Positions 17,919 through 25,300 of a DNA stretch of 64,000 nt are shown here, in pieces. The notes under the pieces are model-generated. The model was given only the letters and a program-made list of their open reading frames with translations. It was not told the DNA's origin and ran no database searches. A program made the position numbers and the translations under genes. Numbering within the stretch: the stretch's first letter is position 1; every line of letters starts with the position of its first letter. The stretch is from Algibacter miyuki (GTDB taxonomy: Bacteria > Bacteroidota > Bacteroidia > Flavobacteriales > Flavobacteriaceae): the NCBI RefSeq assembly GCF_030409805.1, contig NZ_JAUFQP010000001.1:248001-312000 (forward strand), written 5' to 3'.

Positions 17919-19511
17919 ATGAAAACAAAACATATATTTTTATACGTCGCCATTACAATTGCTTTTTTTAGTTGTGAGAGTTTCCTAGAGGAAGATCCTA
18001 AAGCAGTAATAGCACCCGAAACATTTTTTGCTTCAGAAAATGATGCAAGACAAGCCATGAATGGTGTTTATGGCATTTTAAAGAACAATTCTATTTACGG
18101 GCAAGTTGGCTTAGATGTTTTTTATGATAATGGTGCAGATATTATAGAACCCAATCGTGCGACAAATATTTTTGAGCCTATTGGGAATTATTCTATGAAC
18201 GAAGCCATTGCCGATGTATCTGTGCAAAAAATGAGTGTGTCAGATACTTGGAAAGATTTATATAGGGTTATTAATAATGTAAATATTGTTATTGATAGGG
18301 TTACCGATAATGAAGCTATAACACCAGCCTCGCAATTGGATATTATTGCAGATGCAAGATTTGTAAGAGCGCTATCTTATTGGCATATAACAAACCTTTG
18401 GGGAGATGCACCGTATTACACAGAAGCTCTAGAAATAGATGAAGTTAAAGTTTTAGGAAGAACAGATGAAGCTACTATTATAAGTGGTGTTTTAGACGAT
18501 TTACAATTTGCTCAAGCCAACTTGCAAGATGCTTATACCGGAGATAATAGTGGTAGAGCCTCTAAATGGGCTGCTGCTATAATTGAAGCAAAAATTTTAA
18601 TGCAACAAGAACAATGGCAATTAGGATTAGATAAATGTATTGAGATTATTAATCAATCACCACATGCTTTGTTATCTAATTATGCAGATGTATTTGATCC
18701 AAAAAACGAATATAATTCAGAAATTATTTGGTCTTTAGACTTTGCTAAAGATATAAGAGGTCAATTTGAAGAAGGAACAGTAAGGGACGATGGTTCTTTA
18801 CCTGCTGTTTTTGGTAATGGAAACTGGAGGCCAAGTATGTTTAGTCCGCGATTAAGAGATGAGCCTGCTAATAATGATGATAGTGATGCTTTAAAAGCAG
18901 CTTTAGCCGCAAATAACGAAGCGTTTAACGGAACGGGGTTGCAGGTGGCATCTAAAGATTTTGCGGAAAAGTTTCCTGCGAATGATTTAAGAAGAGCATT
19001 AAACATTCAAGATACTTACGCAGGTATTCAATTAAACTTTCCTTATATGTCTAAATTTTGGAATTTAGATGTGAACGATTCACCGCGATTTAATCACTCG
19101 GATAATAGATTAGTATTTCGTTTAGCAGATGTACATTTAATGGCTGCAGAGTGTGAAAACGAGCGTCCTGGAGGAAGTCCTATAGTAGCTTATAGTTACA
19201 TAAAGGATTTAAGAGAACGTGCTTATACAAGTATAGTCGATGCAGAGATTATAAAAGGGCTTAGTCAACAAGCGTTTAGAGAAGCTATATACGATGAGCG
19301 TAAGTGGGAGTTAGCAGGAGAAGCTCACAGACGTTACGATTTAATTAGGTGGGGCATACTGTTCGATGTTGTAGAGAATTTAGAATACAGATTTTGGGAC
19401 CCTTCTGCCAATATAAAATCATGGCATGTAAAATTGCCAATACCATTACAAGAACTGCAAACCAATCCAAATTTATTGCAGTCAGACCCAACTAATAATG
19501 GCTACAGATAA
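17919..19511 (+). CDS. SusD-like lipoprotein paired with SusC at 14865-17906
   Basis: A 530-residue protein with lipoprotein signal (AITIAFFSC, Cys19). SusD features are 'DARQAMNGVYGILKN' near the N-terminus, 'DARFVRALSYWHITNLWGDAPYYTEA' (about 145-170) and the C-terminal 'AIYDERKWELAGEAHRRYDLIRWG'. It begins 12 bp after SusC and is followed by a terminator, so the pair forms a two-gene unit. Confidence 0.96.
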   Translation: MKTKHIFLYVAITIAFFSCESFLEEDPKAVIAPETFFASENDARQAMNGVYGILKNNSIYGQVGLDVFYDNGADIIEPNRATNIFEPIGNYSMNEAIADVSVQKMSVSDTWKDLYRVINNVNIVIDRVTDNEAITPASQLDIIADARFVRALSYWHITNLWGDAPYYTEALEIDEVKVLGRTDEATIISGVLDDLQFAQANLQDAYTGDNSGRASKWAAAIIEAKILMQQEQWQLGLDKCIEIINQSPHALLSNYADVFDPKNEYNSEIIWSLDFAKDIRGQFEEGTVRDDGSLPAVFGNGNWRPSMFSPRLRDEPANNDDSDALKAALAANNEAFNGTGLQVASKDFAEKFPANDLRRALNIQDTYAGIQLNFPYMSKFWNLDVNDSPRFNHSDNRLVFRLADVHLMAAECENERPGGSPIVAYSYIKDLRERAYTSIVDAEIIKGLSQQAFREAIYDERKWELAGEAHRRYDLIRWGILFDVVENLEYRFWDPSANIKSWHVKLPIPLQELQTNPNLLQSDPTNNGYR

Positions 19512-19536
19512 GAGTGTTTTTTAGTTTGTTACCTTT

Positions 19537-19579
19537 ATTAAGGTCGAAATAATTGTATTTCGGCCTTAATGTTTTGTTT
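19537..19579 (+). terminator. rho-independent terminator after the second SusC/D pair
   Basis: Arms ATTAAGGTCGAAAT (19537-19550) and ATTTCGGCCTTAAT (19557-19570) pair with a single wobble around a 6-base loop, followed by GTTTTGTTT. It lies 26 bp after the SusD stop. Confidence 0.85.
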
Positions 19580-19740
19580 AAATAGTTATCCTCAAACTAT
19601 TGCTGGAGATTTTTATAGTGTTTTGGTTATTCACGCAATACGAAGCTTAAATTTAAAACAGATAACAGTAAAGGAGCTTCTAATTACACGTCCAAAATGT
19701 TCCAGGAATTTGAAATTTTTAATAACTAAATATATTATTG

Positions 19741-21897
19741 ATGAAAAAAATATGGTTAACAGCTCTATTGTTAGCAACATTGCTTACTAGTGAAGCACAA
19801 AACAATAAATCTGTAGAATCTAGATTAGATACAGAAATAAATGAACAAGTAGCTAAATTAATTAGCCAAATGACCTTAGAGGAAAAAATTGCTGAAATGA
19901 CGCAAGATGCTCCGGCAAATGATAGATTGGGTATCCCTTTTATGAAATTTGGAGAAGGCTTACATGGACTTTGGTACGATGGCGTAACGGTGTATCCTCA
20001 AGCTATTGCGGCAGGTTCAACATGGGAGCCAAAATTAGTTGAAAAAATGGCTGAACAAACAGCCTTAGAAGCACGTGCTTTAAACATTACACATATTTAT
20101 TCGCCTAATTTAGATGTTATTTCAGGAGACCCTAGATATGGCAGGGTAGAAGAATCATACGGAGAAGATCCTTATTTAGTATCAAGAATGGGCGTTGCAT
20201 TTATTCAAGGTATGCAAGGTATGGGGGAAGAACAATTTGATAAAAATCATGTGGTAGCAACAGCGAAACACTTTGTGGGATATCCCGAAAATAGAAGAGG
20301 AATTAATGGTGGTTTTAGCGATATGTCGGAGCGCCGATTAAGAGAGGTTTTTTTACCTCCGTTTGAAGCCGCGGTAAAAGAGGGGGATATAGCCTGTATT
20401 ATGCCTGGGCATCAGGATTTTAATGGCGTACCGTGCCATATGAATAGTTGGTTGTTAAATGATGTTTTAAGAGGAGAACTAGGATTTGACGGTTTTATAG
20501 TATCGGATAATAATGATGTGGGGAGATTACAAACCATGCATTACATAACAGAAACTAGAGCAGAAGCTGCTTTGTTGGGGTTAAAAGCAGGCGTGGATAT
20601 GGATTTAGTTTTAGGTAAACCGTTAGACTTATATACTTATCATGCTACAGTTTTAAAGGATACCATCCAGAAAAATCCGGAATTAGTAAAATATATTGAT
20701 AAAGCAACCTCTAGAATACTTAAAGCAAAATATAAATTAGGATTGTTTGATTCTAAATCAAAAGAAGTAAAAACAGATACTATAGTTAGCAAAAAGGAAC
20801 ATCAGGAATTTGCTTATGAAATGGCGAAAAAGGCGATTATTTTGCTAAAAAATGATAATAACCTATTGCCTTTAGATAAATCTAAAATAAAGTCTTTGGC
20901 CATTATTGGCCCTAATGCTACTGAATTACAGCCTAAAAAAGGCACCTATTCATTATTAGGAGGGTATTCTGGACTGCCACCTTATTATGTTTCTGTACTA
21001 GATGGTATTAAAAATAAGGTGGGAAAGGAGATAAAGATAAACTACGCAAAAGGCTGTGATTTATTAGGCGAATCTACACAAGGGATTTCTGAAGCCGTAG
21101 CGGCAGCCGAAAATTCAGATGCTGTAGTACTCGTGGTTGGAGGTTCTAGGCGGACAGCAGGAGAAGGTGTAGATCGTGAAAGTCTGGAATTATATGGGGT
21201 ACAGAATGATTTGGTGGAAGCTATTCATAAAACAGGAAAACCTGTAATTGTAGTTTTAATAAATGGACGTCCATTATCTATTAATTATATAGCTGAAAAT
21301 GTGCCTTCAATTTTAGAAACATGGTATTTAGGAATGCGTTCAGGAGACGCGATTGCAGATGCTCTTTTTGGTGATGTAAATCCTGGAGGGAAATTAACGG
21401 TTTCTTTTCCTCGTTCGGTAGGTCAAATTCCCGTAACGTATTTAGAACGTCCAGATTTTATTGGGTCTGGTAAAGGGCTATATAAAAATGCTGTTAAAAC
21501 ACCATTATTTCCATTTGGTTATGGGTTAAGTTATACAGCGTTTAATTACAGTAAACCAAAATTGGAAAAAGAAACCATTAATATGGACGGATTTACTACG
21601 GTATCGGTGGAGGTAACTAACACGGGACAAAGAACCGGAGATGAGGTTGTGCAAATGTATGTGCGCGACGATTATGCTTCTGTAGGCCGTTACCTTAAAA
21701 TGTTAAAAGGGTTTAAGCGTATTACCTTAAAGCCAGGAGAAACTAAAACTGTTAGTTTTAAACTTGGTTTTGACGAATTAAATATTTTAAACCAAGACCT
21801 GAAAAAAGTTGTGGAACCTGGAACTTTTACTATTTCTGTAGGAGCTTCTTCTAAAGTTGAAGATTTAAAAACGATTACCCTAAAGGTTAAATCATAA
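19741..21897 (+). CDS. GH3 glycoside hydrolase (beta-xylosidase/beta-glucosidase type), secreted
   Basis: A protein of about 718 residues. I chose the ATG at 19741 over the TTG just before it because it gives a normal signal peptide (MKKIWLTALLLATLL...). GH3 features: 'GRVEESYGEDPYLVSRMG' and 'AKHFVGYPENRRGINGG' in the TIM-barrel domain, nucleophile Asp256 in 'GFIVSDNNDV', the alpha/beta sandwich ('SLAIIGPNA'), and a C-terminal fibronectin-like domain ('VEVTNTGQRTGDEVVQMYVRD'). The nucleophile context is SDN rather than the commoner SDW. In this locus it may remove beta-linked xylose; beta-glucose is the alternative. It probably leads an operon reaching RhaM at 25163. Confidence 0.93.
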   Translation: MKKIWLTALLLATLLTSEAQNNKSVESRLDTEINEQVAKLISQMTLEEKIAEMTQDAPANDRLGIPFMKFGEGLHGLWYDGVTVYPQAIAAGSTWEPKLVEKMAEQTALEARALNITHIYSPNLDVISGDPRYGRVEESYGEDPYLVSRMGVAFIQGMQGMGEEQFDKNHVVATAKHFVGYPENRRGINGGFSDMSERRLREVFLPPFEAAVKEGDIACIMPGHQDFNGVPCHMNSWLLNDVLRGELGFDGFIVSDNNDVGRLQTMHYITETRAEAALLGLKAGVDMDLVLGKPLDLYTYHATVLKDTIQKNPELVKYIDKATSRILKAKYKLGLFDSKSKEVKTDTIVSKKEHQEFAYEMAKKAIILLKNDNNLLPLDKSKIKSLAIIGPNATELQPKKGTYSLLGGYSGLPPYYVSVLDGIKNKVGKEIKINYAKGCDLLGESTQGISEAVAAAENSDAVVLVVGGSRRTAGEGVDRESLELYGVQNDLVEAIHKTGKPVIVVLINGRPLSINYIAENVPSILETWYLGMRSGDAIADALFGDVNPGGKLTVSFPRSVGQIPVTYLERPDFIGSGKGLYKNAVKTPLFPFGYGLSYTAFNYSKPKLEKETINMDGFTTVSVEVTNTGQRTGDEVVQMYVRDDYASVGRYLKMLKGFKRITLKPGETKTVSFKLGFDELNILNQDLKKVVEPGTFTISVGASSKVEDLKTITLKVKS

Positions 21898-21944
21898 TTT
21901 AAAAAATAAGTTACAGTACATTTTTAAAACAGATATTTATAGAT

Positions 21945-22793
21945 ATGGACAAATTAGTTTTAATGGTATTTGCCATTTTAGTTGTGGGTTCGGTAACAGC
22001 ACAAACCGTAATTAATGCGCCCAGCGGAAGAGTAGCTATAGTGGCAGATGGCAATTCACCAGATCCAGACGATTTGGGAGGTACAGCCGTTTCCATAGCT
22101 TTGCTTAAAGCAACAGGCCTAGAAAATAGGTTGGTACACTATTCCCACAGTTGCGATTTGGTAAGAGTAGATAGAATTTCAGAAGCAGCAGAATACGAAA
22201 GGCACGCCATGATGCAAACGGCCTGCGATGGAACTGCACGGCGATGGGGAGGTTTTGATCATTTAACCTTTTTTGATGCCAAGTGGCAATTGGACGAAAC
22301 TATTAAAGATTTAAGTAATGCTATAAATGCTTCTTCAGAAAAGGACCCACTTTGGATTATTGAAGCAGGCGAGCCTGATATTATAGGCTTTGCATTGGAG
22401 GCTTCGCTAAAAGAGAAGCTCCAATTCGTGAAAGTGATAACGCATCATCCTGCAAATGACGATGCTGGTGATTTTTATAAATGGCAGGATATTTTAGATT
22501 TTGGTATTGAAGAAGTTCGTATATCTGATCAAAATATCAATTTAAAAGTGGATCAATCTCAATGGAATTGGGCTATGAACCATCCCGATCATCGCATTCA
22601 GTTTGTTTGGCTTATGGGGAAAATGGCAGAAATAGATAATGTGGTGAAGTTTCAAAAAGGAAAATGGGATTGTTCGGATGCCGGTATGGTGCTATATTGG
22701 ATAACAGGGGCTAATGTAAATAAGGGATTGCAGCAAGGTTCTGTAGCGGTTGTTAAAACCTTGTTAGAAGGGGGGATTTCAAAAAAAAACTAA
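21945..22793 (+). CDS. secreted protein with nucleoside-hydrolase-like fold, function unknown
   Basis: A 282-residue protein with a signal peptide (about 1-19, ending VTAQ). After it comes 'RVAIVADGNSPDPDDLGG', which recalls the Asp-rich metal motif at the N-terminus of inosine-uridine nucleoside hydrolases, spaced differently from the standard DxDxxxDD. Later segments 'PLWIIEAGEPDIIGFAL' and 'VKVITHHPANDDAGDF' fit the same Rossmann-like fold. A free-nucleoside role is unlikely for an exported protein between GH3 and DUF1080. Acting on a glycosidic bond or binding sugar with calcium is plausible but unproven. I do not recognise a characterized homolog. Confidence 0.55.
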   Translation: MDKLVLMVFAILVVGSVTAQTVINAPSGRVAIVADGNSPDPDDLGGTAVSIALLKATGLENRLVHYSHSCDLVRVDRISEAAEYERHAMMQTACDGTARRWGGFDHLTFFDAKWQLDETIKDLSNAINASSEKDPLWIIEAGEPDIIGFALEASLKEKLQFVKVITHHPANDDAGDFYKWQDILDFGIEEVRISDQNINLKVDQSQWNWAMNHPDHRIQFVWLMGKMAEIDNVVKFQKGKWDCSDAGMVLYWITGANVNKGLQQGSVAVVKTLLEGGISKKN

Positions 22794-22832
22794 ATAAAAA
22801 TCACATCAAGTATTCACGAGAAAAATTAGACA

Positions 22833-23534
22833 ATGATAAAAAATAAGTTGGTATTAATTGCCGTATTGGTTTTTACGTTAAATGTAATTGCCCAAGATAA
22901 TACTCAAATAAAAAAAGTACAACTATTAAATAATGATAAAGAGCCTCAATTAAATAGCGGGGAATTTATAGCTTTATTTAATGGGAAGAATTTAGATGGC
23001 TGGGAATCTAAACAGGGAACTATGAAATTTGAAGTAAAGAATAGTGAGATTGTAGGAACTTGTAGCGAGGGACCGAGTACTTTTTTATGTACAGAAAAAG
23101 AGTATGTAGATTTTATTTTTACTTGTGAAACAAAATGGGAAGTAGATGGTAATACAGGAGTTCAAGTCCGTTCCATAATTCAAAAGGATTCAAATCGAAA
23201 TACAGTTATTGGTCCCCAGGTAGAAATGGAGGATTTAGCAAAAAAAGGGCGCGGTTGGTCTGGAGGGATTTATGGTCAGAATTGTGGAGGATGGTTTTAC
23301 CCTTTAAAAGCTCCTGAACACGAAATTCATAAAAATGTTATAGATAGAAGTACCTGGAATCGTGTAACGGTAAAAGTAAAAGGAAATGTATTTAAAACTT
23401 GGATAAATGGAGTTCCGGCAGCACATTGGATAGATAAAAATAATGAATACCCAAAAGGATTTATTGGACTGCAAGTTCATGGTGGTAAACAAGGGGTTAT
23501 TCATTGGAGAAACCTTAAAATTAAGGAGCTTTAA
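22833..23534 (+). CDS. DUF1080 (3-keto-glycoside hydrolase/lyase-type) secreted protein
   Basis: A 233-residue protein with signal peptide (about 1-20, NVIAQ). The rest is one DUF1080 concanavalin-like jelly roll: 'FIALFNGKNLDGWE' at the start, 'NTGVQVRSIIQ' and 'WSGGIYGQNCGGWFYP' in the middle, and 'FKTWINGVPAAHWID' and 'GFIGLQVHGG' near the end. Some members of this family cleave 3-keto glycosides made by Gfo/Idh/MocA oxidoreductases. Such an oxidoreductase and a double-DUF1080 protein are encoded at 49385-52101, so the two regions may cooperate. Activity on this substrate is inference. Confidence 0.85.
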   Translation: MIKNKLVLIAVLVFTLNVIAQDNTQIKKVQLLNNDKEPQLNSGEFIALFNGKNLDGWESKQGTMKFEVKNSEIVGTCSEGPSTFLCTEKEYVDFIFTCETKWEVDGNTGVQVRSIIQKDSNRNTVIGPQVEMEDLAKKGRGWSGGIYGQNCGGWFYPLKAPEHEIHKNVIDRSTWNRVTVKVKGNVFKTWINGVPAAHWIDKNNEYPKGFIGLQVHGGKQGVIHWRNLKIKEL

Positions 23535-23601
23535 TAAAAAAACATTTCAAAGTTTAAACAGTTTGTTTTTTCATATGTAATTAATAAAAAGATTTTAAAA
23601 T

Positions 23602-24837
23602 ATGAGTCGTACTATGTTTAAAACAGTGGTTTTATCACTCTTAATGGGGGTAACGGTTTCTGGTAATTGTAATATACAAGCTAAACCGGATGAAAATAAA
23701 AATGGGTTTAAAGACAGTTTGTCGCTTTTAGACTGTAGTAAATTAGAGGCTGTTAAAAATAAGTTAGAAGCCCCAGAGTATGCTAATGTGTATAGCGATT
23801 TGGTGAAAAGTGCTAATAAGCAATTAGAAGATAAAGCCTTATCAGTGGTTCAAAAAACACAAATACCACCAAGTGGAGATAAACATGATTATATATCGTA
23901 TGGTCCTTATTGGTGGCCAAATCCAGATAAACTAGATGGATTGCCGTGGATAAGGAAAGATGGACAGATAAATCCGCTTACGCGTGAAGGAAATACAGAT
24001 TTTGAAAGCAAAAATGTTATGTTTGGAAATATTACTAACCTGTCTTTGGCTTATTTTTTTTCAGATGAAGAAAAATATGGGAAAAAGGCTTTAGAGTTTC
24101 TTAAAGTATGGTTTGTAAACAATGAAACAAAAATGAACCCTAATTTAAATTTTGCTCAAGGTATTCCAGGGATAAATACAGGGCGAGGTATTGGGATTAT
24201 TGAGTTTGCAGGAGTAACAAATATTATAACGGCTATAGAGATTTTAGAGTTAAAAAATACAATAGACAAGGAAACAAGTAAACAATTAAGGCTTTGGTTT
24301 ACAAAATACCTTTATTGGTTACAAACTAGCGAAAATGGCATTTTTGAGAAAAACACCAAAAACAATCATGGGGTATGGTATGATGTTCAGGAGGTAAGTA
24401 TACTTATGTTTTTAAATAAAAATGAAGAGGCTAAAGCTGTACTTGAAACCGTTAAAACTAAGCGTATAGCAACACAAATAGAACCAAATGGAAGTCAGCC
24501 ACACGAATTAGCACGAACAAAAGCACTTTCGTATAGTACCATGAGTTTAAGAGGGTTTACACAATTGGCATACTTCGGAAAAAGATTAGGGGTCGATTTA
24601 TGGAACTATCAAGCAAAAAACGGCGCTAGTATAAAAAAAGCCTTTGAGTTTTTAAAACCTTATGCCTTAGAAGAGAAAAAATGGGAACATCAACAAATAA
24701 GTAGTGTTAAAAAAGCACTCCAAGGTCTAAATAGTTTGTTTTTAATGGCCGGAAGTCAATTTAATGTTGGTGAATACTGTGCCATAGGAAAACCTAAAGA
24801 TGGTGTTTATTCTAACCTATTATATCACTGTAACTAA
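23602..24837 (+). CDS. alginate-lyase-domain (PF05426) polysaccharide lyase candidate, PL38-like
   Basis: A 411-residue exported protein. Its N-terminus is signal-like and the helical (alpha/alpha) toroid of PF05426 follows. Visible family segments are 'YISYGPYWWPNPDKLDGLPWIRKDGQ' (about 94-120, shown here only in part of its length), 'NTGRGIGIIEFAGV', and 'NNHGVWYDVQ' (about 255-264) with the Asn-His pair and Tyr typical of the active site. This type includes glucuronan lyases (PL38) as well as alginate lyases. Ulvan contains glucuronate, so a uronate-directed lyase fits the locus. The exact PL family and substrate cannot be fixed by reading. It is 11 bp before RhaM. Confidence 0.75.
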   Translation: MSRTMFKTVVLSLLMGVTVSGNCNIQAKPDENKNGFKDSLSLLDCSKLEAVKNKLEAPEYANVYSDLVKSANKQLEDKALSVVQKTQIPPSGDKHDYISYGPYWWPNPDKLDGLPWIRKDGQINPLTREGNTDFESKNVMFGNITNLSLAYFFSDEEKYGKKALEFLKVWFVNNETKMNPNLNFAQGIPGINTGRGIGIIEFAGVTNIITAIEILELKNTIDKETSKQLRLWFTKYLYWLQTSENGIFEKNTKNNHGVWYDVQEVSILMFLNKNEEAKAVLETVKTKRIATQIEPNGSQPHELARTKALSYSTMSLRGFTQLAYFGKRLGVDLWNYQAKNGASIKKAFEFLKPYALEEKKWEHQQISSVKKALQGLNSLFLMAGSQFNVGEYCAIGKPKDGVYSNLLYHCN

Positions 24838-24848
24838 ATATATTTTTT

Positions 24849-25163
24849 ATGCAAAGATTAGCTTTTAGAATGAAATTGAATGAAGGTCAGAAAGAGGCCT
24901 ATAAAGAACGTCATGACAAGTTGTGGCCAGAGTTAAAACAATTGTTAAAAGAGAATGGAGTGAGTGATTATTCTATATTTTTAGACGAAGAAACCAATAT
25001 GCTTTTCGCTTTTCAAAAGGTTTCGGGCAAAGGAGGCTCTCAAGATTTAGCCAAAAACGACATAGTAAAAAAATGGTGGGATTTTATGGCAGATATTATG
25101 GAGGTACATCCCGATAATTCTCCTGTTTCTGTTCCTTTAGAGGAATTGTTTTATATGGAATAG
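24849..25163 (+). CDS. rhaM: L-rhamnose mutarotase RhaM
   Basis: A 104-residue protein without signal peptide, the usual length of RhaM. It opens with 'RLAFRMKLNEGQKEAYKERHDKLWPEL', where the His and the basic/acidic residues match the RhaM/RhaU pattern, and holds 'KKWWDFMADIMEV' near the end. The enzyme interconverts alpha and beta L-rhamnose so the isomerase has the right anomer. It is the only cytoplasmic rhamnose-pathway gene on the forward strand; the other pathway genes form the reverse operon at 53508-62639. It sits 11 bp after the lyase gene, so it is likely co-transcribed with it. Confidence 0.93.
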   Translation: MQRLAFRMKLNEGQKEAYKERHDKLWPELKQLLKENGVSDYSIFLDEETNMLFAFQKVSGKGGSQDLAKNDIVKKWWDFMADIMEVHPDNSPVSVPLEELFYME

Positions 25164-25224
25164 TAAGCTTAGACTATCAAGAAGTTAACGGCTTTAGTTA
25201 TCTTATTCATAATTTAAATTACAC

Positions 25225-25269
25225 CCCTACAAAGCAGTATAGATATGTTCTAGTCTCTAATTAAATTTA
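25225..25269 (+). promoter_or_regulatory. promoter with octamer element, site D (BNR_4 lyase candidate)
   Basis: CAGTATAG (25235-25242), then exactly 19 bp, then TAAATTTA (25262-25269), one base from TAnnTTTG. A weak upstream copy, CCCTACAA, lies 10 bp before at 25225-25232. The start codon is 31 bp downstream of the -7 box. Confidence 0.55.
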
Positions 25270-25300
25270 TAGACTAAAATAAACTAAATAAATACTTATA

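Noticed and set aside
19666-19673. CAGTAAAG upstream of the GH3 gene, similar to the promoter octamer
   Set aside because: One base off the consensus, and no TAnnTTT-like box lies 19 bp downstream.
19738-19740. TTG start codon for the GH3 gene
   Set aside because: The ATG directly after it gives a better signal peptide start and is the commoner codon.
19569-19790. 73-codon forward ORF overlapping the GH3 start
   Set aside because: It begins in the T tract of the terminator, overlaps the GH3 signal peptide in another frame and shows no domain-like sequence.
21914-21921. CAGTACAT before the nucleoside-hydrolase-like gene
   Set aside because: Last base differs, no -7 box at the right spacing, and the gene is probably within an operon.
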